Positions 1-10,552 are shown, numbered from the stretch's first letter. The stretch: DNA of 64,000 bases from Lentinus brumalis (GCA_001792895.1 MARA01000062.1:62001-126000), one strand, 5' to 3'. Notes: a model not told the origin generated them from the letters alone. A program made the numbers and translations.

Positions 1-428
1 TTATTTATTTGTTCCATTCCTGATATGGTTAGATGTTCTTTATTACGCCCTCCGGGGATTAGACAAATTTTTTTCCAATCTTTATAATTTAATTCTTTAG
101 AAGTCAGACAAGGATACTGATCAAAATGAGGTATTACTTTTTCTAAAAGAAGTTTTAAAGAATTAATATGATATTTTTTAGTATCTGTTTTTCTATTATC
201 TATAACTACATTACCACACCCAAAATATTCTTTAAGTGAATAAAGTACTCCTTCTGAATGTGTTTTTTGTGTTACTTTAAATTCTAAACTTATTTTTTGG
301 CCTGTTAAGCCTTTACCTGTGTTAGTTATAGAATAAACAAATGATCCTTCACCATCTGTTAAACCTGTAACTTGCCAAGGCATTAAATTTTGATTAGGTT
401 TAGTAAAATTTCTATTCATCATATCCAT
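1..428 (-). CDS. LAGLIDADG homing endonuclease, C-terminus cut by window edge
   Basis: Open frame from an ATG at 428 running leftward off the window (142 codons visible). The N-terminal half carries one LAGLIDADG motif (VTGLTDGEGSF, residues about 20-30), followed by the usual alpha-beta order with FGCGNVV and IPHFDQYP. It lies in the last visible rnl intron, downstream of the exon ending near 1098. A small GC-rich patch (CCCTCCGGGG, near 50) falls in frame and adds Pro-Gly-Gly. Whether a second motif follows cannot be seen. Family assignment is firm; activity is unknown. Confidence 0.8.
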   Translation of the reverse strand, partial: MDMMNRNFTKPNQNLMPWQVTGLTDGEGSFVYSITNTGKGLTGQKISLEFKVTQKTHSEGVLYSLKEYFGCGNVVIDNRKTDTKKYHINSLKLLLEKVIPHFDQYPCLTSKELNYKDWKKICLIPGGRNKEHLTISGMEQIN

Positions 429-451
429 AATAATTATAATTTAAATAAATT

Positions 452-560
452 ATAGCAAACTAAATACATTGATGTAGGTTTAACCTACTCTGGTTTAATT
501 GGATTTTGAGCTAGAATGATTTTTATCTTTTCGTTTAATACTTACTTCTAATTAAAATTT
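452..560 (+). pseudogene. atp9 fragment (degenerate copy)
   Basis: Read on the plus strand this stretch aligns closely with atp9 at 11461-11560: KYIDVGLTYSGLIG here against [14 protein letters not shown] in the intact gene, with the nucleotide match continuing into the IFS segment before frame and similarity decay. It lacks the start, has a TGA and frameshifts, and lies inside an rnl intron on the opposite strand to rnl. I read it as a non-functional duplicate of the atp9 5' region. Confidence 0.75.
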
Positions 561-1098
561 TAACAATTTTTACTTAACACTAATTCAAAGTCAGCACCCT
601 TTCAGATTAGTTCAGCTGAACCTATCCTTATCATTACAACAAGGCTTTCGCTTTTTTGAATATCCTTTACCCACTAATAGATATTTATCTTCGCAGATAA
701 ACCTCCAACTACAAATACTTGAAAATTGGTTATTATTGGGCTTACCTAGTTTTTACTATAATACCTTAATGATACCCTTAGAACTCCACTATACGTTATG
801 AGATGTTTAGACCCATAAAGAAAAACACGGGAACGTCTTTCTACAATCAATCATACCGCTTCTGACGTGAATTAACATTACATTGTTCATAGGTATCTAG
901 CTCTTATATGAGATATTCAATTTATTCGTTTTTCCCATATTGAATAATCACATATAAACAGGCTTCATGATTTAGGATTACTCCGAAAACATGCTGTTTG
1001 AGCTCAGATAATGGGTTATCTGGTTGGTTTTCACAACATTATTATAATAAACTTAGCTAGTCGCATTTTTTTAATTTAATTCCAGATATAATTTAAGT
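561..1098 (-). other. 5' structured part of an rnl intron (class unresolved)
   Basis: Follows the rnl exon ending GGTGGACGGGAAA on the minus strand, at or near the known insertion region around E. coli LSU position 2066. It shows no open frame but contains many short inverted repeats. I do not see the P/Q/R/S elements of group I that are clear in the other introns here. A start like the group II GUGYG is not evident either, though ATGCGACTAG near 1060 is similar. LAGLIDADG ORFs inside rRNA group II introns are known in fungi, so that is a candidate. Confidence 0.45.
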
Positions 1099-1271
1099 TT
1101 CCCGTCCACCTGGAGGCAACCCGCATCTGCACGGGTAATTCAATTTCACTGAGCAAGTTGTAGAGACAGTGAGACCATCGTTACACTATTGATACCAGAC
1201 CACATTTAACACGGCTGTTCAAATTTATCATGCAACTTACACTTAAAAAAAAATATATTTTTTTTTATTGA

Positions 1272-2519
1272 CTATTTTCTATTTAGATTCATACCTGATT
1301 TTATTTCTAAAATTTTGTTGTACACTGACTTAGAAGTTAGATGTTCTTTAGTATTTAAAATTTCACATACTCTACAAAAATCTATAAAATCCAAACTTTT
1401 CATCCCTAATAAAGGATGTTTTTTAAAAAAAGGAACAACTATATTGTTAACAACTGAAAATTTAGATATTTGCAGTTGAGCACTTTTTTCACTTAGACTT
1501 ACTTTTTTTATAGCAGATTCCTTAAAATAAGCAGAAATTCCTTCTAAAACTTCTAGGTCTCTTAGATGTAAATGTATACTAAATCTTGCAAATAATTCAT
1601 TGTTGGAATTTCTAGACAAAATCTGGAAAGAACCTTCACCACTAGTAAAACCTGAGATCCAAAAAGGATTAGGTATACCATTAAACTTGTATTCTGACTT
1701 ATTAACTTCAGGAACATTTGGAAAAGCTTCCTTTACCTTAACAGGTAATCCTAAATTTAAAATACTTTTTAAACTTATTATTTTTAATAAACCTGTTTCT
1801 GTTAAATGAGAACCTTGGTTAATAATATCAAAACATTGTTTAAATATTAAGTAGTCAGAAAGTTTTTGTGTTACTAAAGGATACTTATCAAAATGATTAA
1901 TGATAACAGGAATTTCTTTAATAGAATCTACTGCAAACATTACCGCTTTTTCTCCACTTTTGCTTATATTTCCTACACCTAAATTATTTTTAATAGATTC
2001 TAATAAAGCTAGATCTTTGATGTGTAAAGTTATAGAAAAAACAGGTCTAACTCTCCATTTCATTTTTAATTTAGCATTTTGTTGTATTTTTATAGAAAAA
2101 CAACCTTCAGCATCTGCAAAACCAGTAATAAACCATGGGTTTATTTCAGCTTCACCTTTTGTATTTAAAGTAGAAAATAGTTTTTTAGTAAATTGTTTAG
2201 AAGGGATTTTGAATTGATAACTTCTTTCGAAGTCCATTAGAGTACACCTTAATTTTGGATAAAATCCAAAATAACTACCATCTACTCGTTGCTCTTTTAC
2301 AGAAAATACATTTGGCTGTGGGCTTTGTATTTCTGATTTAGATCCGCGATAGCCCATTTCGTTTTCACTCATCTTATGACTTGTTACCATACCCAGGTAA
2401 TTATTCTGGCCACTGATAGCCTTTCGACTATAGCTTGGTATCATAAGCTTTAGGGTGTCCCCGGAGTTTGATAGTTGGGCCCACTTTTTAGCGTTTTCCC
2501 ATAACGCATAGCTGGCCAA
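1272..2519 (-). CDS. LAGLIDADG endonuclease of rnl intron 1210-2509
   Basis: Double-motif LAGLIDADG protein: ITGFADAEGCFS about residue 130 and ISGFTSGEGSFQ about residue 290. It belongs to a five-member intron family here (three in rnl, one in nad1, one in cox2) whose first 110 or so codons are the translated group I core, with AACTCCGGGGAC then CCTAAAG, followed by the segment encoding VKEQRVDG. The ORF is open from a TTG in the 36-nt rnl exon; the first ATG lies about 25 codons in, so the true start is unsure. The intron ends GATAAATTTG...GTG before exon TTAAATG. The ORF is intact and probably active as an endonuclease or maturase. Confidence 0.88.
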   Translation of the reverse strand: MASYALWENAKKWAQLSNSGDTLKLMIPSYSRKAISGQNNYLGMVTSHKMSENEMGYRGSKSEIQSPQPNVFSVKEQRVDGSYFGFYPKLRCTLMDFERSYQFKIPSKQFTKKLFSTLNTKGEAEINPWFITGFADAEGCFSIKIQQNAKLKMKWRVRPVFSITLHIKDLALLESIKNNLGVGNISKSGEKAVMFAVDSIKEIPVIINHFDKYPLVTQKLSDYLIFKQCFDIINQGSHLTETGLLKIISLKSILNLGLPVKVKEAFPNVPEVNKSEYKFNGIPNPFWISGFTSGEGSFQILSRNSNNELFARFSIHLHLRDLEVLEGISAYFKESAIKKVSLSEKSAQLQISKFSVVNNIVVPFFKKHPLLGMKSLDFIDFCRVCEILNTKEHLTSKSVYNKILEIKSGMNLNRK

Positions 2520-2679
2520 TTTATTTTGCTACCTTAGGCAATATTCTATATAATTACTATATAGTTTGGACTATATCATCAAATAAATCTTAAAGATTAT
2601 TTGCTCGATTATCTAGTCTCTGAGGGCTATTAATCTTATTTTTAATTTTACTATTCCACGAATAATAATTAATTAGCCT

Positions 2680-3245
2680 TTATTCTTCAGTAATAAAATC
2701 ACCAACTTTAGTGTTTAGTGTATTTATTTTATTAAAGAATTCTGTTTTATTTTCAATTATTTGAAGTATTTCAAATAGTTCTCTTTTTCTACCTTTGCCT
2801 TTACCTTGTAGAGTATAAGCAAGTTTAACCATTTCAATTAATGATTCTTTATCTTTCTGTTTACCCTCTGAAGAAGCTAAACAAATTTGTTTAAACACTA
2901 AATACTCTTCTTTTTTACAACATCCCTCCCGGGGTCGGCAGGTTGTACATAAGTATCTAAAAAAGGTATGACATGTTCAATTATTTGTTTATAACCTTTT
3001 AATGTATAAACATAGATATCTGTAGATCCAGATTTTTTTACTACGGAACCGCAATTAAACAGTTCTTTAAATGAATTTAATAAATCCAAACCATTTTTAT
3101 GTTGACTTACATTAAATACAGGTTGAATATTTATTCCATATTTAAAGTCTTTATGGATTGTAATAGAAACAGAATTAGAACCTTCTCCTTCTACAAATCC
3201 ACCTAAAAAATAAAGATATGATGAATTTTTAATATCTTTTTGCAT
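2680..3245 (-). pseudogene. LAGLIDADG endonuclease split by a GC-rich insertion (rnl intron 2546-3541)
   Basis: Two consecutive frames (3245-2898 and 2898-2680) form one single-motif LAGLIDADG protein: LGGFVEGEGS near residue 15, FNCGSVV, then VIPFLDTYV. The frame shifts in a GC-rich patch at 2922-2943 (minus: CCGACCCCGGGAGGG), after which the expected EEYLVFKQICLAS continuation appears in another frame. The host group I intron has P (GCTGGAACATCCTAAAG), Q (GACAATCAGTAGG), R (CCTCAGAGACTA) and S (GATATAGTCC). It sits in LSU AACTAT/AA, the L1923-type site. The intron looks spliceable; the protein is probably dead. Confidence 0.8.
2922..2943 (-). repeat. GC-rich mini-insertion, partial family A element
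   Basis: A GC-rich patch in an otherwise AT-rich intron ORF. It shares CCC(C)GGGGTCGG-type sequence with the larger elements at 11136, 45441 and 56221, and coincides with a frameshift in the LAGLIDADG ORF around it. Confidence 0.5.
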
Positions 3246-3814
3246 TATTTAATAAAAAAAAATTTTTTGACAGCGTCTAAGATTAACAAACATTAAAAAA
3301 GTTAACCGGAATTAAATACGAAATTATATTTTTTTAAAAATATAATTAAGGTGAAGTTTTTTATCCCTTCACACACTATCTGTGAAACATTAGAATAAAA
3401 TTTTAAATTAAGAATAATATTCCCTACTGATTGTCCATTGTAATATCTTTAAGATTTCTACTATTTCTAGTACTTAAAGCTTTAGGATGTTCCAGCATAT
3501 TATTCGAGTTTATTGAGGACCCTAAAGGTTTTAAAATCCTCATAGTTAAGACCGCTATTAACCAGACTTTCAATCAGTTACAGTTACCCATAACCTCTTT
3601 TATGTTAATGGCATTGGGCAAATTTCATCCAGAATACTATGATTTTTCATCATTGCTCTGAATTGTGTTTTTAGTAAACAGTCGGGGCCTCCGATTTTGT
3701 GCCACCCTTTTCCTCTTTTCCCCTCAAGGAGGTTGAAGATACAGGGTTCCTCTTATTGTCAAACTTATGCATGGCTAGTCAAATTTATCATGCAATTAAA
3801 TAAATAAAATAATA

Positions 3815-5125
3815 TTACCACTCTCTATGCTTATTCATGTTTAATTTTATTTCTAAAATTCTATTTAAGCCTTCGATAGTTAAATGCTCTTTAGCAACTA
3901 TCATCATAGCAACCTTTTTAAAATCTGCAAAATCTAAACTTTTTACACCTTGTAAAGGGTAAATTTCAAAAAAAGGGATAATTACTTCCATTAACTCAGA
4001 AGTTTTAGTAATTGCAAGACTTATAGTGTTTTCAGATTTAGAAACATACTGATTTTCCAGGTTAAGCATTCCTTTAACTACAGTACTTGTTTTGTTTAAA
4101 GTATTAAAGTAAATAACCAAACCTTTAAGAACTTCAGCATCTCTAATATTAAGATTAATTGAAAATCTTAATGAGACTCTGTGACTTACATTACTATCTG
4201 ATTTCTTAAGATTTAAATGGAAAGAACCGTCACCACTTGTAAAACCTGCTACCCAATAAGGATCAGGTATACCATTAAATTTATATTCTGGTCTATCTAC
4301 AAAGGTTACGTTTGGAAAAGCTTCCTTTAAACTATCCGAAAGACCCCAATTAAGAGAGCTTTTTAAACCGATTAAACTTAAAAGACCTTTTTCCGTTAAA
4401 TGTTCTCTCTGCTTAATGATTTCAAAACATTTTTTAAAGATTAAAAAATCAGAAGCTTTTTCAGTTACAAGAGGGTAATTATTAAAATGATCTACAATGA
4501 CTTGTAATTCCTTAATTGATTCAACCACGTATTGTACTGAATTTGTTCCATTTTTTCTTATTTTACCTACCATTAAGGTGTTTTTAATTAGTTCTAATAT
4601 TGCAATATCCTTAATATGCAATTTGATTACAAAAAGAGGAGAAGTTCTCCAATTTAATTTTGATTTGGCGTCGGGTTTTATTGCAAAGGAGAAACACCCT
4701 TCAGCATCAGCAAAACCAGTAATAAACCATGGGTTTAGTTTATTATTTATACTGGATTTACTTAAAGTAGAATAATATTGTTTTTGTTTATTTAATTGTT
4801 TAGATGGGATTTTGATTTGATAACGACTTTCGCCGCCCATTAGAGTACACCTTAATTGCATTGGCTTAATGCAATAACCACCGTCTACTCGTTGCTCTTT
4901 TACAGAATTAATTAAAAATACTGATTTAGATCCGCGATAACCCATTTCACTTTCGTTCATATCCTGACTTGTTACCATACCCAGGTAATTATTCTGGCCA
5001 CTTATAGCCTTTCGACTATAGCTTGGTATCAGGAGCTTTAGGGCGTCCCCGGAGTTTGATGGTTTAACCCACTCATGTGTTTTCCCAAAACACAATGCAG
5101 GAGAACTTGCCGAGTTCCTTAACAA
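3815..5125 (-). CDS. LAGLIDADG endonuclease of rnl intron 3770-5098
   Basis: Double-motif LAGLIDADG protein with ITGFADAEGCFS near residue 135 and VAGFTSGDGSFH near residue 300. The upstream third is translated intron core, almost identical to the nad1 intron core (same [19 protein letters not shown] segment), while the endonuclease half is clearly different. The intron lies after LSU GTTCTCCT and before CATAAGTTTG, near the conserved AAGGAACTCGGCAA. Open from a TTG in the exon; no certain start. Intact. Confidence 0.88.
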   Translation of the reverse strand: MLRNSASSPALCFGKTHEWVKPSNSGDALKLLIPSYSRKAISGQNNYLGMVTSQDMNESEMGYRGSKSVFLINSVKEQRVDGGYCIKPMQLRCTLMGGESRYQIKIPSKQLNKQKQYYSTLSKSSINNKLNPWFITGFADAEGCFSFAIKPDAKSKLNWRTSPLFVIKLHIKDIAILELIKNTLMVGKIRKNGTNSVQYVVESIKELQVIVDHFNNYPLVTEKASDFLIFKKCFEIIKQREHLTEKGLLSLIGLKSSLNWGLSDSLKEAFPNVTFVDRPEYKFNGIPDPYWVAGFTSGDGSFHLNLKKSDSNVSHRVSLRFSINLNIRDAEVLKGLVIYFNTLNKTSTVVKGMLNLENQYVSKSENTISLAITKTSELMEVIIPFFEIYPLQGVKSLDFADFKKVAMMIVAKEHLTIEGLNRILEIKLNMNKHREW

Positions 5126-5724
5126 CTTTTAGCTCTGCGCCTTAGTATTCTCTACTTACGAACCTGTGTCGGTTTAGGGTACGGTAGTGAAAAGAAAATA
5201 TTATTTTCCTGGTCCTTGTAAGGACTTTCTATTTCATACTCATCAGTCAAAACTTTGGTTTTGTACCTTAGAGGCCGCATTAACATAAGGTGGTTTAACC
5301 TTTCCTTATAACCCTTTCGTATTCGGCGAGAAGTATTATAACTTCTTTTTACGTTACTCATGTCAGCATTCTCTCTTCAGTGACCTAAAAACAATGAAAC
5401 ACTGTTTTATCATCAGTATACTGAATGTTCTACTACCTATATATTGAATATATTATTAAAAATACATATTCAAAATAAACACGATATCGGTTGATTTTTT
5501 AAGACCCGTTAAATTTTTGGCGTAATATTCTAAAAAAAAAGGCTGCTACGTTGTTACATTACGTTTATTAAAAGATAGCGACTACCCAATTTCCTATAGC
5601 TATCTTTGGCATTTATTAAAACCTACATCCTCCCTATAAGGGTCCCTCACCGACCCCCCCTCGTTAGAAGGGATATAGATGAATGGGGGGTTAATTAAAA
5701 TAGATTTAATTTAAATCCTCATCT

Positions 5725-6693
5725 CTACCCTTCTTTCTTATTATGGTTATTTTTCAGTATTTCTATATATTGTGTTTTAGTTATATCTCTTCGTTTTCCT
5801 TTTTTATTCATGTCGTAACATAACTCAACTAATTTTAACTTACTATCTAAAGTTAAAGGTCTTTCGTTATTTAACTTTAAACTAACAGTTTTAAATTTTT
5901 CATAATGTAAAGCTCTTTCTGAATAAATTGGATTATTATCCATAAATGGTATTAAAACATCATTAATCTGTTTAATGCCACTAACAGTATATATCCATTC
6001 ATTTTTAGAACCTAAACGGATAGAACCAATATTTTGTAATTGTTTTTGAATACTTTCTAATAAAGATTTAGTTGCATTATCACAACATATTGTAAAACCA
6101 GGTTTGATTTCACCATTCTTTAGAAAAGTAATAAAAAAAGATCCATCCCCATCTATTATACCTGCAATAAAGTCATTAGATAAAGGACTAGTTATTTCGG
6201 TTTTATCATTTAAAAATAAAACTTTATCTCCAGGATCTGTTACCTCTAATAAAGAAAATAGATAATCTATTCTTTCGGCTGTTCTATTTGTAGTAGTATT
6301 CATAGATAAAGCTAACTTTAATAATTCTACTCTTCCTTCTATCGTTCTTTTGTCTTTATTAAATAAAGCACTTACTATTTCTTTAAATAAATTAAATGCA
6401 TGTAATTTTTCACAAAATACTGGATAATTTAAAAAATGAGGAATAATAATATTATAAAGTTCTCCTATCTTTACTACTTCAAATTCAGCGCTATGGTTTT
6501 TATTATTAACGGTAACATTTCCACAATTAAAAAATGATTGGATACTATCTAAGACATATTTAGAATCTAAATCTGCAGTTATAGTAAATTTTGGTCTAAA
6601 TTGAAGACCAAATCTATGTTTAGGTGAGATTACGACGGAACAAAAAAAGGAACCATCTGATTGAGTTAACCCACTAATATAGCCTGAACTCAT
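5725..6693 (-). CDS. LAGLIDADG endonuclease of the second rnl intron (about 5640-7190)
   Basis: 322 codons from ATG 6693 with two LAGLIDADG motifs, ISGLTQSDGSFF (residues 5-16) and IAGIIDGDGSFF (about 180-191). Here the ORF lies downstream of the group I core: P (AGTCCCTAAAGC near 7165), Q (GGTAATTTGCAGG near 7035), R (CCTCAACGACTATAC near 6985) and S (GACATAGTC near 6950) all precede it. The intron interrupts LSU domain II after the GTPase-centre segment. GC-rich patches at 5655-5690 and 7083-7140 lie in non-coding loops. No frame damage. Confidence 0.85.
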   Translation of the reverse strand: MSSGYISGLTQSDGSFFCSVVISPKHRFGLQFRPKFTITADLDSKYVLDSIQSFFNCGNVTVNNKNHSAEFEVVKIGELYNIIIPHFLNYPVFCEKLHAFNLFKEIVSALFNKDKRTIEGRVELLKLALSMNTTTNRTAERIDYLFSLLEVTDPGDKVLFLNDKTEITSPLSNDFIAGIIDGDGSFFITFLKNGEIKPGFTICCDNATKSLLESIQKQLQNIGSIRLGSKNEWIYTVSGIKQINDVLIPFMDNNPIYSERALHYEKFKTVSLKLNNERPLTLDSKLKLVELCYDMNKKGKRRDITKTQYIEILKNNHNKKEG

Positions 6694-7664
6694 AATAAAA
6701 TTATTTGTAATTTGGTTCTTTAATATTGTACTGATTGTAGTGGTTTTAATAAATTAATTTTTATTTTTGTAGGTAAAATTATTTTTCATTATTTTAACTT
6801 AAGTTTGGGGTACTAGCCCTCTTAGTGAAAAGCAGAACCAACGGCTTATCTAATTACTATTTAACTTTACCAAAAGAGATACAAAAATGGTTTATAGGCT
6901 GGCCGTTTCTTTCTCGACCATATTCAATTCCTTTCAAGAATTGTTTAGACTATGTCATAGTAATTAGTATTATGTTAATTACCCCTAGTGTATAGTCGTT
7001 GAGGACCCAATTTTATAATTTTTTTTAATTATATTTGGTCTCCTGCAAATTACCCATTGTAATATCTTTAAGATTTTTACTATCACCCCCGACCTACAAC
7101 CCTTCTGTTAGGGGTATTTAGGGGCCTACGGCTGGTAGGCTAGATGAGTACTCAAAGCTTTAGGGACTCCTTGCAATTAACTCGGTTTTTGTTATGAGCC
7201 CAGTAGTCATTTTTAGGCTCACTTTACAGCTGCATTCAATATATTACTTCCTTCATTTCACTTAAAAATCATTTGGGACCTTGTTTCGTGTTCTCGGCTG
7301 TTTCCGTCTTGACTACCCAACTTCGCATGAGCAGTCTGAATATCTAACATCAATTTATGTCATTCCGAGATTCTCTTCCATTGGTAAGATTTTCGACGTC
7401 CCCGCAACCTAAACTTTGTGTCTTTTTTATAAATAAAAAAGAGATAGTTGGGAACTCAGTGCTGTACCACCATAAATCTTGATTAGATGTCATACTTACA
7501 TATGTTTCGTAGAAAACCAGCTATCACTAGGTCAGATTGGCATTTCACCGCTTCCTAAAACTCTTCGGAGAATTTTGCTACATTCACCCGTTCGATCCAT
7601 TATAATCTGGTCTTAGGAAGATCACCTCATGGAAGTCAAATTTATCATGCAATTAATTTATTTT

Positions 7665-8852
7665 TTATTTTCTACCAGTATTCATTTCTTCTTTAATTTT
7701 TCGGATTAAATTTAAACCTTCAATACTTAAATGACTTCCATCTTTCATTATTGAAGCTATTTCACACCATAATTTGAAATCCTTTTGTTTTGTACCTATT
7801 AAAGGATATTTATCAAAGAAAGGTATGATTTTTTCAATTATATCTGAAAATTTAACTATTACTAATGTTACTGCTGGAAATTGAGTATGTTTTTCTATTT
7901 TACCTGAATCGAAATATTTTTTTAAAACCTCTATAAGGTAAGTATCTCTTTCATGTTGTGGAATTCTAAATCTTAATTGTACTGCATACCCAGTTTTAGT
8001 TTTTGACTTATAAATTTTTAAATCAAAAGTTCCCTCACCATTTACAAATCCTGAGATCCAATGAGGATCAGGAATTATGTCATTTTTAATAAGAGGTCTA
8101 TTAACTGGAACAATATCTATAAAATTAGTTCTAACTATTTGACTAAGACCTAAGTTCATTGAGGCTTTTATATTAATTATTTGATTTAAGCCCAGCATTG
8201 TAAGATGTTGTTTATTAAATATTAGATCTACTATAGATTTGAAAAGTAAAAAATCTGCTTGTTTTTGAGTCAATAAATTATAATTTAAGAAATGTGGTAT
8301 TATAGTATTTGTTAAATCTTTAACACTTGATACAGAATAAAATACCATATCTCCACTTTTACCTATTGAGCCAATACCTCCGAAAAATTCTTGTACTTGT
8401 AATAATATAGATAAATCTCTAAGATGTAAGCCTATTTGAAATTTAGCTTGAACTCGCCAACCTAATGTACGTTTTTCAGTTTTATCAATCATTACTGTAA
8501 ACGTACCTTCAGAATCTGCAAGTCCTGTTACAAACCAAGGATTTAAACTATTTTTATTTTGAACTTGCGAAGAAGGAGAATGTAAAGTAGAAAAATAATT
8601 TAATTGTTTAGAAGGGATTTTGATTTGATAACTTCTTTCGAAGCCCATTAGAGTACACCTTAAGAGCATTTTTTTGGATTTGGCTTTAATGCTCCAACTA
8701 CCGTCTACTCGTTGCTCTTTTACAGAATTTGTAATAAATTCTGACTTAGATCCGCGATAACCCATTTCACTTTCGATCATCTCTTGACTTGTTACCATAC
8801 CCAGGTAATTATTCTGGCCACTCATATACTTTCGTATATGGCTTGGTATCAA
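7665..8852 (-). CDS. LAGLIDADG endonuclease of rnl intron 7628-8918
   Basis: Third rnl member of the five-intron family. Motifs are VTGLADSEGTFT (about residue 105) and ISGFVNGEGTFD (about 270). The N-terminal part again translates the ribozyme core ([21 protein letters not shown]). The insertion lies between LSU GACCCGAAGCT and AGGTGATCT, in the conserved helix of domain II. The annotated start is TTG; an upstream start in the intron is possible because the frame is open further. Intact. Confidence 0.87.
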   Translation of the reverse strand: MIPSHIRKYMSGQNNYLGMVTSQEMIESEMGYRGSKSEFITNSVKEQRVDGSWSIKAKSKKMLLRCTLMGFERSYQIKIPSKQLNYFSTLHSPSSQVQNKNSLNPWFVTGLADSEGTFTVMIDKTEKRTLGWRVQAKFQIGLHLRDLSILLQVQEFFGGIGSIGKSGDMVFYSVSSVKDLTNTIIPHFLNYNLLTQKQADFLLFKSIVDLIFNKQHLTMLGLNQIINIKASMNLGLSQIVRTNFIDIVPVNRPLIKNDIIPDPHWISGFVNGEGTFDLKIYKSKTKTGYAVQLRFRIPQHERDTYLIEVLKKYFDSGKIEKHTQFPAVTLVIVKFSDIIEKIIPFFDKYPLIGTKQKDFKLWCEIASIMKDGSHLSIEGLNLIRKIKEEMNTGRK

Positions 8853-10009
8853 GAGCTTTAGGACGTCCCCGGAGTTTGATAGTTTTAGCCAATTTAGTGT
8901 TTTCCCAAAACACTTATCAGCTTCGGGTCTAATAGAAGTAACTTATCCATTACTATTCCTAGAAAATATTAAACTTCTCTGATGCTAAAAAGCATACAGT
9001 AAGAAGGATATCCTATATTTACTTTGTGTAAAAATAAATATACTATTAGCTAGTTAGTGTGGTCGCTTTCACTAAGGCTTTTAACCTTGCTACTCCTATT
9101 AACTTGCTGACCCATTATGCAAAAGGTACGCCGTCATTTATTGTTATAAATTTCGACTGCTTATAGAGTTACTAATTCAACTGTTTCATTTATGTCTAAT
9201 AATACATACCTATTTCAAACTTTCCCTCACGGTACTTTTCACTATCGCTAAATTTATAATACTTAGCCTTAGAGGATGGTTCCCCTATATTCCGACAAGT
9301 TTACTCTCGTCGTACTTATTTTTACTTTTCTAGACAGAAAAGAGAATAATAATTTAACATACAGGACTTTTCTACCTTCTTTGGTTACTGGTATGTATTG
9401 GTGTTAAAATTATTTTCATTTAGGCTTTTCCAATTTCACTCGCCATTACTTTTGGAGTCTCGGTTGATTTCCTTTCCTTTCCCTAATGAAATGTTTTACT
9501 TCGGGAAGTTGTTATAATAAAGGTTTCCCTTAGGATCGCCTACATTTTTTGTCATCAATTATATTTATAATTGAAGATCACTATCCACCACTTCCTACAC
9601 GAGGTTGGCTAGGGATGTTAGTGAATTGTGGCTTTTGGACTTGTGCCCTCCTTTTTTATAAATTTGCTAGTTTTTCCTTAATAACCCCTTTGAATTACTG
9701 TTTGATGTTATAACTATATTGTCATCGATACTTTTATCTTCTATTTTGTGTATAAGAATACAATTTTTAACTTTTTTAATCCTACACTGCCTCCTAGCTA
9801 GGTTAGGCCGGCAAAAAGGGGTTATTTGTACTTTCAATTAAAAAATATTTATTTCTAGCCCTTCTAACAAAATTTTTATATTAAAAAATCTTATTTTTAA
9901 ATAGATAATAAGTTTTAAATGGTTTTCAATATTAAAAATAAAAAAAAAATAATAGAATAGACTCCTAATAACAAACTATTTCCATCTATAAAAAAAAATA
10001 GTAAAGAGT

Positions 10010-10083
10010 AAGCTGAAAAAAAGAATTGAACTTTTATTTTACCGTCATGAATGGTAGGTTTTAACCTTTAAACTATTTCAGCT
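10010..10083 (-). tRNA. trnM: tRNA-Met(CAU)
   Basis: Cloverleaf on the minus strand with a 7-bp acceptor AGCTGAA/TTCAGCT, anticodon loop TTCATGA and T-arm GTTCAATTC. One of two CAT tRNAs in the window; which is initiator is not decided. Confidence 0.9.
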
Positions 10084-10478
10084 ATTTGCTTTTTATAAAG
10101 CAGTGCTATAAGGATAAAGGGAGTTAGATAGTTGTAAGAATAGTTTTGTTTATACTATTATATTTTATATAATAATAACTGAATTTTCTATAAATATTCA
10201 TAAGTATATATAGGTCATCATATTGCACATAAAAATATTAATTAAACATACCTAAGTGTTTTTATAAAATAATAATTTAAATGTTTATTTACTGTATTTT
10301 GAAAAAAAAATTTTTTTATTTATTTTCTTTTTGTACCTCAAATTTCTTTGACATAATATATATAGTTATACTTATAACCTTACTAAATTATTTTTATAAT
10401 AATCCCAGTTTTAACTATCTTAACTCTCTTTTATATTAAACTTATAACATTATGATAATGCTTAACGTTGATTAAAAG
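10084..10478. other. AT-rich spacer between trnM and trnH
   Basis: About 395 bases of low-complexity A/T sequence without a usable open frame or clear RNA fold. I see nothing I can name in it. Confidence 0.7.
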
Positions 10479-10552
10479 GGTAAAATCAGAGACTTGAACT
10501 CTGAACAGCGTCGCCACAAGACGTTATTTTGACCAATTAAACTAATATTACC
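10479..10552 (-). tRNA. trnH: tRNA-His(GUG)
   Basis: Minus-strand cloverleaf, acceptor GGTAATA paired with TTTTACC, anticodon loop TTGTGGC (GTG), T-arm AGAGTTCAAGTCTCT. Confidence 0.9.

Larger units (their letters stand above)
1..9830 (-). rRNA. rnl: Large-subunit ribosomal RNA (rnl), 3' end outside window
   Basis: RNA of the mitochondrial large ribosomal subunit. Conserved LSU segments read on the minus strand: GGCGTACCTTTTGCATAATG (near 9130), GAGGGAAAG (near 9225), GACCCGAAG (near 8925), AACGGGTCTTAA (near 5510), ACCCTAAACCGACACAGG (near 5170), CCTAAGGTAGC (near 2535) and TGCCTCCAGGTGGACGGG (near 1110). Approximate exons: 9830-8919, 7627-7190, 5640-5099, 3769-3542, 2545-2510 (36 nt) and 1209-1098, separated by introns at 8918-7628, about 7190-5640, 5098-3770, 3541-2546 and 2509-1210. 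A sixth intron begins near 1098. The peptidyl-transferase GGATAACAGG segment and the sarcin-ricin loop are absent, so the 3' exons lie left of base 1. The 5' end and the boundaries of the second intron are estimates; the other splice sites follow the exon-U/intron-G rule. Confidence 0.93.

Noticed and set aside
561..620. 3' end of rnl at about 570-600
   Set aside because: The peptidyl-transferase and sarcin-ricin segments of LSU rRNA do not occur between 1 and 1098, so this region must be intronic and rnl continues left of the window.
5152..5361. Basic 69-codon ORF in rnl
   Set aside because: Lies entirely in a conserved rnl exon.
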